Assembly (NCBI GenBank): GCA_049318625.1
Contig: JBMOGA010000005.1
Span: 60,098 to 124,097, forward strand
Length of the DNA: 64,000 bases
Reading direction: 5' to 3'
From: JBMOGA01 sp049318625
Lineage (GTDB): Bacteria; Pseudomonadota; Alphaproteobacteria; Rhizobiales; Hyphomicrobiaceae
Below are positions 26,880 through 36,463 of the stretch, piece after piece (position 1 is the first letter of the stretch; each line of letters begins with the position of its first letter). The position numbers and the translations under genes were made by a program. The notes beneath the pieces were generated by a model. The model was not told the origin of the DNA. It saw nothing but the letters and a program-made list of their open reading frames with translations, and did not search any database.

Positions 26880-27629
26880 GTGCTGCAAAGTCCCCATCCG
26901 GGAACCACCTGCGAGCCGGCGCCCTTCGCCGCGCTCGACCTCGGCCTGCGGCTCGACCGGGCACGCTCCGAGCAGGAGGCGACCGAGCTCGGCAGCGGGT
27001 TTTTTCGCCGTTTCGGGGTCGATACCGTGGTCTGCGGACGCCTTCCGGGGAACCGGGCGGACCTCGAGGCCGGGCTGTGGTTCAACTCCCGTCCGCCAGC
27101 GTGGAACGAGGCCTACATCCGCCACAACATGCTGCGCGCCGACCCGGTGCTGCAGGAATTGCGGCGCGCGCCGCGCGCGCTGACGTGGACCGAGGCCGTG
27201 GGGCGTCGCAAGCTCGGCAGCGCCCAGCGCCAGGTGATGGGCACCGCGCGCGATTTCGGCATGGCCGAAGGGCTGGTCGTGCCGATCTTCGACACCCGGG
27301 GGACGAGCGGCATCGTTTCGCTGGCGGGAGCCGAGATGGATCTGTCGGCCAGTGCGCGTGTGAGCCTGACGATGGCGGCGGTCTACTTCTACAATCACAT
27401 CTGCGCGCTGCGGCACGGGCCGCGAGAGTCGGCGCTGCTTACACGGCGCGAGACCGAGATCCTCAAATGGATCGTTGCCGGCAAGTCGGACTGGCAGATC
27501 GGCCAGATCCTGCGCATCTCGTCCAAGACTGTGAATTTCCACGTCGAGAACGTGAAGCGGAAGTTCGGCGTGGCAACCCGGATTCAGGCCGTTGTCGCCG
27601 CCGTGCAGCACGGTAACATGCACATCTGA
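26880..27629 (+). CDS. LuxR-type quorum-sensing regulator (solo)
   Basis: This 249-residue regulator has an N-terminal autoinducer-binding domain and a C-terminal GerE HTH (about residues 183-245). Residues at the positions known to line the acyl-homoserine-lactone pocket in TraR (W57, Y61, D70, P71, W85) are all conserved here as W75, Y79, D88, P89 and W103, with the same spacing. It can therefore be expected to bind an AHL-like ligand. No luxI homologue occurs in the window, which makes it a LuxR solo at least locally. The GTG at 26880 is the start. Confidence 0.88.
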   Translation: MLQSPHPGTTCEPAPFAALDLGLRLDRARSEQEATELGSGFFRRFGVDTVVCGRLPGNRADLEAGLWFNSRPPAWNEAYIRHNMLRADPVLQELRRAPRALTWTEAVGRRKLGSAQRQVMGTARDFGMAEGLVVPIFDTRGTSGIVSLAGAEMDLSASARVSLTMAAVYFYNHICALRHGPRESALLTRRETEILKWIVAGKSDWQIGQILRISSKTVNFHVENVKRKFGVATRIQAVVAAVQHGNMHI

Positions 27630-27681
27630 TCTGCGGGCGAGCCAGCCCGCCCGTCGTCACGGGCGGCGCAGAAAGGATGCC

Positions 27682-28857
27682 GTGTTCGTCACCTTCTTCA
27701 CCGAACTGCGGGGCGCGGGCGTCCCGGTCACGCTGCGGGAGTACCTGTCATTGCTCGAGGCGCTCGATGCGGACCTCGCGGGCGGGCGGGTCGACCATTT
27801 CTATTATCTGGCCCGCACCACGCTGGTGAAGGACGAACGCCACCTCGATCGCTTCGACCGGGTGTTCGGGCAGGTGTTCAAGGGGCTGCAGACCATCGGC
27901 GACGCGGTCGAGGCGCAGATTCCCGAGGAGTGGCTGCGGGCGGTCAACCAGCTCTACCTGTCGGAGGAGGAAAAGCAGCGGATCACCGAGCTCGGCGGCT
28001 GGGAGAAGATCATGGAGGAGCTGCAGAAGCGCCTCGCCGAGCAGAAGGGGCGCCATCAGGGCGGCTCGAAATGGATCGGCACCGGCGGCACGTCGCCCTA
28101 TGGCGCCTACGGCTACAACCCCGCCGGGGTGCGGATCGGGCAGAAAGAGAACCGCAACAACCGCGCCATCAAGGTTTGGGACAAGCGGGAATTCCGCGAT
28201 CTCGACGACGCGGTCGAGATCGGTACCCGCAACATCAAGGTCGCGCTGCGGCGGCTGCGCCGGTTCGGGCGCGAGGGCGCCCAGGAGGAACTCGACCTCG
28301 GCGGCACGATCCGGGCGAGCGCCCACAAGGGCTACCTCGACATCCTGATGCGGCCGGAGCGGCGCAATACCGTGAAGGTGCTGATGCTGCTCGACGTCGG
28401 CGGCTCTATGGACTGGCATGTCAAGGTCGCCGCCGAGCTGTTCTCGGCCGCCCGGTCCGAGTTCAAGCATCTCGAACACTTTTATTTCCACAATTGCCTG
28501 TACGAGGCCGTCTGGCGGGACAATGCGCGGCGGTGGACGGAGCGGACCAACACCTGGGACATGCTACACACCTATCCGGCCGACTACAAGGTCGTGATCA
28601 TCGGCGACGCCGCGATGAGCCCCTACGAGATCGCGGTGCCGGGCGGCTCGGTCGAGCACATGAACGAGGAGGCGGGCGCGGAATGGATGAAGCGGTTGAC
28701 CTCGGTCTATCAGAGCTGCGTCTGGCTCAACCCCGTTCCGGAGGAGAATTGGGGCTGGACCCCGTCGATCGGGATGATGCGCGACCTGATGGGGGGACGA
28801 ATGTTCCCGCTCACCATCGCCGGTCTCGACAGCGCCATGCGCGAGTTGATGCGTTGA
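27682..28857 (+). CDS. VWA (CoxE-like) domain protein
   Basis: This 391-residue protein has a C-terminal von Willebrand A-like domain. The metal site reads DVGGSMD near residue 239, with glycine where the first MIDAS serine normally stands. The N-terminal half (FFTELRGAGVPVTLREYLSLLEAL) is the typical start of CoxE-like VWA proteins, which usually work with a MoxR AAA+ ATPase. No MoxR gene is visible in the window. The GTG at 27682 follows AAAGGA. The likely role is as a chaperone or insertase cofactor for a metal enzyme, with the target unknown. Confidence 0.85.
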   Translation: MFVTFFTELRGAGVPVTLREYLSLLEALDADLAGGRVDHFYYLARTTLVKDERHLDRFDRVFGQVFKGLQTIGDAVEAQIPEEWLRAVNQLYLSEEEKQRITELGGWEKIMEELQKRLAEQKGRHQGGSKWIGTGGTSPYGAYGYNPAGVRIGQKENRNNRAIKVWDKREFRDLDDAVEIGTRNIKVALRRLRRFGREGAQEELDLGGTIRASAHKGYLDILMRPERRNTVKVLMLLDVGGSMDWHVKVAAELFSAARSEFKHLEHFYFHNCLYEAVWRDNARRWTERTNTWDMLHTYPADYKVVIIGDAAMSPYEIAVPGGSVEHMNEEAGAEWMKRLTSVYQSCVWLNPVPEENWGWTPSIGMMRDLMGGRMFPLTIAGLDSAMRELMR

Positions 28858-28901
28858 GCCGACCGATTGACCGGAACTCCGTTTTCGGCAAGTTAGCGGT
28901 C

Positions 28902-29465
28902 ATGCCAATCGACTCGCGGATCGCCCTTGTGCTGTTTTGTGGCCTGATGGTTTCAGGTTGCAGCAGCATGGGCCTATCGACCGCCTCCATCACCGGTTCG
29001 GAGGCGAAAAAGGCCGCCCCGGTGTTGCCGGCGGCGCCGGTGGTGGTCACCGATCCGATGCGGCGGGCCGCGAAGATCGGCGAGTTGTCGGCGAAGGCCG
29101 AGAAATGCGGCTACAATTTCGATGCGGCGCGGCTGCGCACGGCATACCTTGCCAACGAGGTCCAGCAGGGCCTGGACGCCGCAGCGACGACCAAGCTCAC
29201 CAACACCTATGACCTCGCCCGGAAGGTGACGCTCCAAGAGATTGGCGAGGGCGAAGGGTATTGCACGGCGGCGCGCACCGAGGCGATCAAACCCGCCTTG
29301 CGCCAAGTGCTGGCGGGTAACTTCGTCGTATCGGAGATTCCAAGAAAGGAGTCGTCCGGGGTTTTCGGGGATCTCGTCGTCGACACCACCCCGGGCAAAT
29401 TGAACCCGGAATGGATAAATGACCCGAAAAACCAACCTGTGACCCGACCTGCCTCCCGTGACTAG
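28902..29465 (+). CDS. Hypothetical lipoprotein
   Basis: This 187-residue protein has a lipoprotein signal peptide with lipobox VSGC, so Cys20 would be acylated. The mature part is short and hydrophilic, with two further cysteines that may pair. No family recognised. It lies 44 bp after the VWA gene and may share its transcript. Confidence 0.75.
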   Translation: MPIDSRIALVLFCGLMVSGCSSMGLSTASITGSEAKKAAPVLPAAPVVVTDPMRRAAKIGELSAKAEKCGYNFDAARLRTAYLANEVQQGLDAAATTKLTNTYDLARKVTLQEIGEGEGYCTAARTEAIKPALRQVLAGNFVVSEIPRKESSGVFGDLVVDTTPGKLNPEWINDPKNQPVTRPASRD

Positions 29466-29527
29466 AGTGCTTCCGGTCTTGGCCGAATTGAATCGCCAGC
29501 CCGTAAGCCCTGCAATTCGTCGTTTCA

Positions 29528-29579
29528 GGCCCTGATTGAGGGTCTCGGTGGAGTCATTCCGCTTTAAACTCGACCGATC
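29528..29579 (-). repeat. Interspersed ~50-bp repeat, copy B
   Basis: This is the opposite-strand counterpart of 8830-8880, lying in the gap between the lipoprotein and M20 amidohydrolase genes. The arms around its TTTAAAGCGGAATGA centre (GGTCGAG and CTCCACC) pair with one mismatch. Confidence 0.55.
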
Positions 29580-29601
29580 AGACCCTGGATCCGCTTGGCG
29601 A

Positions 29602-30768
29602 TCATCCCGGCATCGCCGTCTCCACCAGACGCGCCCAATAGGACACGCCGACCGGAATGGCCTCGTCGTTGAAGTCGTAGGCCGGGTGGTGGAGTCCGGC
29701 CGTCGGGCCATTGCCCATGAAGATGAAGGCGCCCGGTCGCCGCTCCAGCATGAACGAGAAGTCTTCGCCGCCCATGACTGGAGCGAGATCGGAATTGACC
29801 TTGTCCGTTCCGGAAATCTGGGCCGCGACCGACGCGGCGAACGCGGTTTGGCGGGGGTGATTGGCGGTCACAGGGTAGTCGCGCTTGTAGGTCGCCACGG
29901 CGGTCGCGCCGAACACGCGGGCGGTGCCCTCGACGACCTCGACGAACCGGCGCTCGATGAGATCGCGCACGTGCGGCCGCAGCGACCGTGCGGTGCCGGT
30001 CAACTCGGCACGATCGGGGATCACGTTGCCGGCGTTGCCGGCGTGGAACATGCACATCGAGATGACCGCGGATTCGAGCGGGTCGACGTTGCGCGCCACG
30101 ATCGATTGCAGGGCCGTGACGATGTGGGCGCCGACCAGCACGGTGTCGATGCACTGGTGCGGCTTGGCCGCGTGACCGCCCTTGCCGTCGATGATCACCG
30201 ACAGGCGGTCGGAGGCGGCCATCAGCGGTCCGGGGCGCGTACCGAAACTGCCGACCGGCATGCCCGGATGATTGTGCATGCCGTAGACCTCCTGGATGCC
30301 GAAGGTCTCCATCATGCCGTCGTCGACCATCGCCTTGCCGCCGGCGCCACCCTCCTCGGCCGGCTGGAAGATGACGACCGCGGTGCCGTCGAAGGTCCGG
30401 GTCTCGCACAGATACTTGGCGGCGCCGAGCAGCATGGCGGTATGGCCGTCGTGGCCGCACGCATGCATCTTGCCCTTGACCTTGGAGGCATAGGGCAACC
30501 CCGTCGCCTCCTCGATGGGCAGTGCGTCCATATCGGCCCTGAGCCCGATGACCCGGCCCGACCCCGACGTGCGACCGCGGATCACGCCGACGACGCCGGT
30601 CCGGCCGATGCCGATGCGGACTTCGTCGCAACCGAAGGCCTTGAGGCGCTCGGCGACCAGCGCCGCGGTGCGATGGACGTCATAGAGAAGCTCGGGATTC
30701 TCGTGGAAATCGCGTCGCCATGCGGTGATCTCGTCTGTCATGGCGGCGATGCGGTTCACGATCGGCAT
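29602..30768 (-). CDS. M20-family amidohydrolase (hippurate-hydrolase type)
   Basis: This 388-residue metal-dependent amidohydrolase of the M20D group hydrolyses N-acyl amino acids or similar amides. Metal-binding elements are visible as HACGHDGHTAMLLGA near residue 98-112, EEGGAG near 137, and HNHPGMPVG near 160. The insertion dimerisation domain follows, and the C-terminal PVMGGEDFSFM carries the last ligand region. The ATG at 30768 follows a GGGGGAC ribosome site. Substrate is not predictable. Confidence 0.93.
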   Translation of the reverse strand: MPIVNRIAAMTDEITAWRRDFHENPELLYDVHRTAALVAERLKAFGCDEVRIGIGRTGVVGVIRGRTSGSGRVIGLRADMDALPIEEATGLPYASKVKGKMHACGHDGHTAMLLGAAKYLCETRTFDGTAVVIFQPAEEGGAGGKAMVDDGMMETFGIQEVYGMHNHPGMPVGSFGTRPGPLMAASDRLSVIIDGKGGHAAKPHQCIDTVLVGAHIVTALQSIVARNVDPLESAVISMCMFHAGNAGNVIPDRAELTGTARSLRPHVRDLIERRFVEVVEGTARVFGATAVATYKRDYPVTANHPRQTAFAASVAAQISGTDKVNSDLAPVMGGEDFSFMLERRPGAFIFMGNGPTAGLHHPAYDFNDEAIPVGVSYWARLVETAMPG

Positions 30769-31014
30769 GGGTCCCCCGGGCTCTCGATGCAGACCGGAAA
30801 TCTGACATCATCGGCTGGACAAATCCATGCCTCTGCGCGCGCGGGCGTCCTGCGGCCGGCGACGGCGGTCCGTCCTGCCGGGCCGACGTGAAGCCGCCAT
30901 GCTTCTCGCCCATAAGGCAGCGTCGCGCCCGGCCGGTAAGCCTTGGCGAGGCCGCGATCTTGGGGCTACCGTTCCAATTGATTCTGCAACCGCCAATTCC
31001 CTCGAGGCCCTGTC

Positions 31015-32514
31015 ATGCTGCCGAAACCGCGCGCCGACCTGAAGCCGAACACAGCGGATTTCGAGCGCATGCCCCTCGTGAAGCCAACGGGCTTTCGCGA
31101 ATACGATGCGCGCTGGCTGTTCCCCGAAGAGATCAACCTGATGGGGCTCAACGCCATCGGGCTCGGCCTCGCCACGCTGTTCCAGAAGCGCAGCGTGCCG
31201 AAGCGGTTCGTGGTCGGCCACGACTATCGCTGGTATTCGGGAAGCGTGAAGCAGGCGCTCATGACCGGGCTGTTGGCGGGCGGCGCCGAGGTTCACGACA
31301 TCGGTCTCGCGCTGTCGCCGATGGCCTACTTCGCCCAGTTCGCCCTCGACGTCGAAGGGGTCGCCATGGTGACGGCGAGCCACAACGACAACGGCTGGAC
31401 CGGCATCAAGATGGGCATGGGGCGGCCGCTGACGTTCGGCCCCGACGAGATGACGGCGCTCAAGGAGATCGTGCTCGCGGGCGCGTTCGAACCGCGGGTC
31501 GGCGGGCGCTACATCTTCGTCCCCGACATCGGCGCGCGCTACATGGCCGCCCTGCTCGACCGGCCGAAGCTCGGCCGCCGGCTGCGCGTCGTTGCCGCCT
31601 GCGGCAACGGCACCGCCGGCGCCTTCGCGCCGGAAGTTCTCGAGCGGGCCGGCTGCGAGGTCATCCCGCTCGACACCCGGCTCGACCACAGCTTCCCGCG
31701 CTACAATCCGAACCCGGAAGACCTCAAGATGTTGCACGCCATCGCCGAGGCGGTGATCGAGCACAAGGCAGACGTCGGGCTCGGCTTCGACGGTGACGGC
31801 GACCGCTGCGGCGTCGTCGACAACGAGGGGCACGAGATATTCGCGGACAAGGTCGGCGTGTTGCTGGCCCGCGACATCTCCGCCCGTTATCCCAATGCCA
31901 AATTCGTCGCCGACGTCAAATCGACCGGCCTGTTCATGACCGATCCGGTGCTGGCCGCCAACGGCGCCACGACGACCTATTGGAAGACCGGCCACAGCTA
32001 CATCAAGCGCTACAGTCACGAGACGAAAGCACTGGTCGGTTTCGAGAAGTCCGGACACTTCTTCTTCAATCCACCGCTCGGCCGCGGCTACGACGACGGT
32101 ATCGTCGCCGGGCTCGCGGTCTGCGACATGCTCGATCGCAGCCCCGGCAAGACGATGGCCGATCTCGTCCGTTCGCTGCCCAAGACTTGGCAGTCGCCGA
32201 CCATGTCGCCACACTGCGACGACGAGAAGAAATACGATGTCGTGGCGCGGGTCACCAAGCACTACACCGGCATGTTCGAGAACAAGACCAAGATCGCCGG
32301 CCAGCCGATCCGGGAACTGATCACGGTGAACGGCGTGCGCGTGGTGCTCGAGGACGGGACGTGGGGACTGGTACGGGCCTCGTCGAACAAGCCCGAACTC
32401 GTCGTCGTGGTCGAGAGCCCGACCAGCGAGGAGAACATGCGGGCGATCTTCGGCGATATCGATGCCCTGCTGTACCGCATGCCCGAGGTCGGCGAGTACA
32501 ATCAGAAGATCTGA
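31015..32514 (+). CDS. Phosphomannomutase / phosphoglucomutase
   Basis: This 499-residue alpha-D-phosphohexomutase has the phosphoserine loop TASHNDNGW near residue 120, the metal-binding loop DGDGDRCG near residue 258, the sugar-binding EKSGHFFFN near 342 and the phosphate-binding C-terminal domain. It interconverts hexose 1- and 6-phosphates for LPS, capsule or exopolysaccharide precursors. Which hexose is preferred cannot be told. It starts at an ATG that overlaps no neighbour. Confidence 0.94.
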   Translation: MLPKPRADLKPNTADFERMPLVKPTGFREYDARWLFPEEINLMGLNAIGLGLATLFQKRSVPKRFVVGHDYRWYSGSVKQALMTGLLAGGAEVHDIGLALSPMAYFAQFALDVEGVAMVTASHNDNGWTGIKMGMGRPLTFGPDEMTALKEIVLAGAFEPRVGGRYIFVPDIGARYMAALLDRPKLGRRLRVVAACGNGTAGAFAPEVLERAGCEVIPLDTRLDHSFPRYNPNPEDLKMLHAIAEAVIEHKADVGLGFDGDGDRCGVVDNEGHEIFADKVGVLLARDISARYPNAKFVADVKSTGLFMTDPVLAANGATTTYWKTGHSYIKRYSHETKALVGFEKSGHFFFNPPLGRGYDDGIVAGLAVCDMLDRSPGKTMADLVRSLPKTWQSPTMSPHCDDEKKYDVVARVTKHYTGMFENKTKIAGQPIRELITVNGVRVVLEDGTWGLVRASSNKPELVVVVESPTSEENMRAIFGDIDALLYRMPEVGEYNQKI

Positions 32515-32521
32515 GGGGATC

Positions 32522-32551
32522 GCTCGCGGCGGGCCAGCCCCGGCCGCGAGC
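32522..32551. terminator. Stem-loop between convergent genes
   Basis: GCTCGCGGC pairs perfectly with GCCGCGAGC across a 12-nt loop in the short gap between the phosphomutase and PaiB-like genes, which converge. There is no T tract, so if it terminates transcription it does so weakly or with Rho. Confidence 0.4.
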
Positions 32552-32561
32552 CATGCCCGGA

Positions 32562-33194
32562 TCACGCCGCCGAGCGCGTCCGGCGCTTGCGCATCAGTTC
32601 GGCCACGGCGAGCGCACTCCAGTCGCCCTGCCAAGCGAGCATGCCGGTCACGCCGGCGCGGTCGGCCTCGCCCTTGTTCTGGCTGAGCTTCTCGGTCGCC
32701 GTGATCGCGGTCACAGTGACCTCGATGCCGACGATGGCGGACAGCATCATCGCCTTGCGTGCGGCCGTCAGCTTGGACATCCGCCATGGCGGCTTCGGCA
32801 GCAATCGCTCCTCGAACTGGTCCGACAGTTGCTCGACCTGCCGCTCGGTTTCCGCCGCGTCGAGAATGCGAGCACGGCCGGTCAAGTGGGCCACCACGTA
32901 ATTCCAGGTCGGCACCTGATCATGGCTCGCGTACCAGTCGGGCGAGATGTAGGCGTCGGGGCCCGCGACCGTCAGGAGGACGTCGGGCGCCTCGGCGACG
33001 ACCTTGTAAATCGGGTTGGCACGGGCGACATGCAGCGCGATGCGATCGGCCGCGGGCGTGCGGTCGACGACGAACGGCACGTGCGACGCCTCGGGTCGGC
33101 CACCCGACACCGCGATCAGCGTCCCGAAGGCGCGCGCGCGGACGAACGCCCAGGCGTCGTCATCGGTCGTCTTGAAGGCGGGGGGTACGTACAT
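32562..33194 (-). CDS. PaiB-like FMN-binding protein
   Basis: This 210-residue protein matches the PaiB / FMN-binding negative transcriptional regulator family, with the split-barrel fold signalled by MYVPPAFKTTDDDAWAFVR at the start and SHVPFVVDR, ISPDWY and VPTWNYVVAHLTG inside. B. subtilis PaiB represses sporulation and protease genes, but most homologues are uncharacterised and may be flavin enzymes. It stands alone. Confidence 0.88.
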   Translation of the reverse strand: MYVPPAFKTTDDDAWAFVRARAFGTLIAVSGGRPEASHVPFVVDRTPAADRIALHVARANPIYKVVAEAPDVLLTVAGPDAYISPDWYASHDQVPTWNYVVAHLTGRARILDAAETERQVEQLSDQFEERLLPKPPWRMSKLTAARKAMMLSAIVGIEVTVTAITATEKLSQNKGEADRAGVTGMLAWQGDWSALAVAELMRKRRTRSAA

Positions 33195-33438
33195 GCTCAG
33201 TCTCCGCGCGCTGGAAAAAGGCCGGACGAGCGAAGGACAGCCGCGTACGGCCGCCGGACGCTTGTCCCGGCGGTCGAGGATGATGTTTTCTCTATTCGAC
33301 GTAGAAAACGATCAACGCTGCGAGCCGCCGCCGATACGGCGGGCTCGCAAGGCTGCATGGATGGCCAGTGCATCGATCATGGGCGAGGGCATATCGTGGC
33401 TGTTCCCGCGATGCAAGTGCCGACACCTTTTGGCTCGA

Positions 33439-34005
33439 CTAGCTGGCCGGCTTCGACAGTTCCGCCTCGATCGCGCTGACCAGAGCCTCCGACTGCGGCG
33501 CGACCGTACTGGTGTAACCGCCGATCAGCCGGCCATCCCGGGCCACGAGATACTTGTGAAAATTCCAACGCGGGGCCGCGCGCTCGCCCAGCACCCCGCG
33601 CGCCCACTGGTAGAAGGGATGAGCGCCCGGCCCTCTGACGCGTTGTTTGGTGGTCAGCGGAAATGTGATGGCGTAAGCGCCTTCGCAGAAGGCCCGGATC
33701 TCGCCCTCGGTCCCCGGCTCCTGGTCGCCGAAATCGTTGGAGGGGACGCCGATCACCACGAGGCCGCGCGCCTCGTACGTCTCCCACAATTTTTGCAGGC
33801 CGCCATACTGATGGGTGAACCCGCAGAACGACGCCGTGTTGACCACCAGCAGGACTTTGCCGGTGTGCGCCGACAGCGGCAGAGCCGTCCCGTCGATCGC
33901 CTGAAAATTGAACTCGAACGCCGAACGGGGCGTTTGCGGCTCGGCGGCCGACGGCGCAATCAGCAGCAGCGCGGTCGTCAGCAGCAACAGCATCCTGGTC
34001 GGCAT
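33439..34005 (-). CDS. Glutathione peroxidase-like thiol peroxidase, exported
   Basis: This 188-residue thiol peroxidase has a signal peptide (MPTRMLLLLTTALLLIAPSA) and the GPx fold. The peroxidatic Cys lies in NTASFCGFT, and the catalytic Gln/Trp/Asn region is visible as YGGLQ and WNFHKYLV. It would reduce hydroperoxides in the periplasm using thioredoxin-like or glutathione donors. A 10-residue-longer N-terminus is possible but would disturb the signal peptide. Confidence 0.9.
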   Translation of the reverse strand: MPTRMLLLLTTALLLIAPSAAEPQTPRSAFEFNFQAIDGTALPLSAHTGKVLLVVNTASFCGFTHQYGGLQKLWETYEARGLVVIGVPSNDFGDQEPGTEGEIRAFCEGAYAITFPLTTKQRVRGPGAHPFYQWARGVLGERAAPRWNFHKYLVARDGRLIGGYTSTVAPQSEALVSAIEAELSKPAS

Positions 34006-34079
34006 GAGCGCTCTCCCGGTCGGTCCTGCCGTCAACTACGAGTCCGGCCACTCAATGGTTGCATGCGAGGGTGCCAAGC

Positions 34080-34523
34080 TCAGCGGCGGTACTGTACGAA
34101 CGGCGATTTGGTCGCAACCTTGTCGTAGAGGCTGCGGGCGCGGGCGTTGAATTCCTGCGTCGCCCAGTAGGTGCGGGTGCATCGACGGGCATCCGATTCG
34201 CGATAGACCGCCTGGATCAGCGCCGCGCCGGCACCCTGCGCGCGTTCGGCGGGGTCGACGAACAGATCCTCGAGATAGCAGTACCAGGTCGGCGACCACG
34301 TCGAACGATGGAACAGCACGTGGGCGATCCCGACGAGACGGCCGTCGGCGCGGCAGGCGGCCAGGCCGAGCATGCTGCCGCCTTCGCCGGACATCAGCCG
34401 CTGCCAGGTCAGGTCGATGACCTCGTCGGACACCTTCGCCTCGTAGAAGGCGATGTAGGCCTTGAACAGTTCGCTCCAGCGCACTTGGTCGCCCGGTTGC
34501 AGGGGGCGGATCGCTAAGCTCAT
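34080..34523 (-). CDS. GNAT-family N-acetyltransferase
   Basis: This 147-residue GNAT enzyme has the acetyl-CoA-binding segment LEDLFVDPAERAQGAGAALI at about residues 80-99. It transfers an acetyl group to an unknown amine. The start codon overlaps the stop of the upstream exported-protein gene (ATGA), so the two are coupled. Confidence 0.9.
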   Translation of the reverse strand: MSLAIRPLQPGDQVRWSELFKAYIAFYEAKVSDEVIDLTWQRLMSGEGGSMLGLAACRADGRLVGIAHVLFHRSTWSPTWYCYLEDLFVDPAERAQGAGAALIQAVYRESDARRCTRTYWATQEFNARARSLYDKVATKSPFVQYRR

Positions 34524-34972
34524 TTCGCACCCACCTCCGGACCCTGCCAGCGCCATTTGAAGCGGGTCTCCGTCACTTTGTAGGCCTTGTTCGGCAAGTC
34601 AGGATCGGTCGGGCTGATCTTGTTGCTGCGGCTGTCGAGGAAGGTGACCGTGCCCGCGAGCACGAGCGTGCGCCGACCGATCGGGCAGACATAGGGGCCG
34701 AGCCGCTCACCCGTGAGGTGCGACCACCGGGAATCGAGCACGCTCGCCCGGCACCAGACGTCGTCGCGCTTCAGCTGCGCCCGATGCAACTGCAAACGGA
34801 CCTGCAATTGCAGACTGGCATTGATCCGCGCGCGCGCCAGCACTTCGTTGAACAGCATCGGCACGGTTGCAGATCCCACGGACGGGCTCACCGGCGGGGC
34901 CGCCGGTGCCTGCGCCGCGGCGGCGCCGGCAAAGCCCGAAAGGGCCGCCATAAGGATCAAGAGTCGCGTCAT
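34520..34972 (-). CDS. Hypothetical exported protein
   Basis: This 150-residue protein has a clear signal peptide ending AAAAQA (about residue 21). The mature domain is beta-rich with two cysteines that could form one disulfide. No family recognised. It is cotranscribed with the GNAT gene, overlapping by 4 bp. The ATG at 34972 is chosen because it gives a standard signal peptide. Confidence 0.7.
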   Translation of the reverse strand: MTRLLILMAALSGFAGAAAAQAPAAPPVSPSVGSATVPMLFNEVLARARINASLQLQVRLQLHRAQLKRDDVWCRASVLDSRWSHLTGERLGPYVCPIGRRTLVLAGTVTFLDSRSNKISPTDPDLPNKAYKVTETRFKWRWQGPEVGAK

Positions 34973-35086
34973 CAATAGCTTTCCTGCCCCGGCACTCGTC
35001 GGCACATGACGGTCAATCGGTGGTTGGGCACTGCACTCTACAGCAAAATTTCGCGGTTGCGAGAGCCGCCGCAGGCAGCGGCCGAC

Positions 35087-36463
35087 TCAGCCGAGGAAAG
35101 CCGCGGCCAAGCCGAGGAAAGAGAAGAAACCGACGACATCGGTGACGGTGGTGACGAAGACACTCGACGACACGGCCGGGTCATAGCCCTTGCGATCCAG
35201 CGCCAGGGGTATGAGGATTCCAGCGAGCGCCGCCGCCACGAGATTGATGACCATCGCGGCTGCGATCACCAGTCCAAGCCCCAGCGACCCGAACCAGATC
35301 ACGGCGATGACCGCCATCGCCGTTGCGAAGGCGACGCCGTTGATCAGTCCGACGGCGGCCTCGCGGACGACCACGCGCGCCGTGTTCGCTGGTGTCAGAT
35401 TGCGGGTCGCCAACGCGCGGACGGCGACGGTCATGGTCTGCGTGCCGGCATTGCCGCCCATCGAGGCGACGATCGGCATCAGCACCGCGAGCGCCACCAT
35501 CTTCTCGATGGTGGCGTCGAACAGCCCGATCACCAAGGACGCCACGATGGCGGTGCCGAGGTTGATGAGCAACCACCAGAACCGGCTCGGCGTAACGTGG
35601 CGGACGGTATCGCTCAGGCTCTCGTCGCCGACACCGGCCATCGCTCGCATGTCCTCGTCGGCCTCCTGCTCGATGACCTCGACGACATCGTCGACCGTCA
35701 GAACGCCAACGAGCCGGTTGTTGGCATCGACCACCGGGGCCGACACGAGACCGTAGCGTTCGAACTGACGACCGACCTCCTCCTGGTCCGCCGTGGCAAG
35801 GACACCCTCGCGGTCGCGATCCATGATCTCGCTGATGATCACGTCCCGCCGGGAGCGCAGAAGTCGCGACAGGTCGACGGAGCCGAGCACCTTGAAGCCG
35901 GGGTCGACGACGTAGATCTCCTGGAAGGTATCCGGCAGATCGTCGGCGTCGCGCATGTGATCTATGACGCGGCCAACCGACCAGAACGGTGCCACCGCCA
36001 CGAAATCCGCCTGCATGAGGCGGCCGGCGGTCTCCTCGGGGTACTCGAGGTTTCGCTCGAGGGCCGACCGGTCGCCGACCGGGAGTTGTTCGAGGATCTC
36101 GCGCTGGTCGCTCGCCTCGAGGCTCTCGATGACATAGGCGGCATCGTCGGTGTCCAGCGCCTCGACCGCGCGCGCCAACGTGGCGTTGGGCAGAGCTTCC
36201 GACAACTGGTCGCGAACCGCAGGATCGAGTTCGGAGAAGAACTCGAAGTCTGTCTCCTGGCCGAGCGCCTCGATCAGCCGAACGCGGTCGTCCGGCTCCA
36301 GCAACTCGATCAGGTCGGCAAGATCCGGCGGACGCAATCCGTCGATCAGACTCTTGACCGACGCGTCATCCCCGGCCTCGAGGGCTTGGCTCACGCCGTC
36401 GACGAGTTCCCGGGTCGGGGAGTCGTCGATCTCCGTCGTTTCGTGGGCCGTCTCGTGGCGCAT
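35087..36463 (-). CDS. mgtE: Magnesium transporter MgtE
   Basis: This 458-residue magnesium channel has an N-terminal superhelical MgtE_N domain (about residues 30-130), two CBS domains (about 135-260) and five membrane helices forming the pore. The pore region with GNAGTQTMTVAVRALA near 325-340 is characteristic. Cytosolic Mg2+ closes the channel through the N and CBS domains. The ribosome site GGAGGGAGAG precedes the ATG. No M-box riboswitch is seen upstream. Confidence 0.95.
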   Translation of the reverse strand: MRHETAHETTEIDDSPTRELVDGVSQALEAGDDASVKSLIDGLRPPDLADLIELLEPDDRVRLIEALGQETDFEFFSELDPAVRDQLSEALPNATLARAVEALDTDDAAYVIESLEASDQREILEQLPVGDRSALERNLEYPEETAGRLMQADFVAVAPFWSVGRVIDHMRDADDLPDTFQEIYVVDPGFKVLGSVDLSRLLRSRRDVIISEIMDRDREGVLATADQEEVGRQFERYGLVSAPVVDANNRLVGVLTVDDVVEVIEQEADEDMRAMAGVGDESLSDTVRHVTPSRFWWLLINLGTAIVASLVIGLFDATIEKMVALAVLMPIVASMGGNAGTQTMTVAVRALATRNLTPANTARVVVREAAVGLINGVAFATAMAVIAVIWFGSLGLGLVIAAAMVINLVAAALAGILIPLALDRKGYDPAVSSSVFVTTVTDVVGFFSFLGLAAAFLG

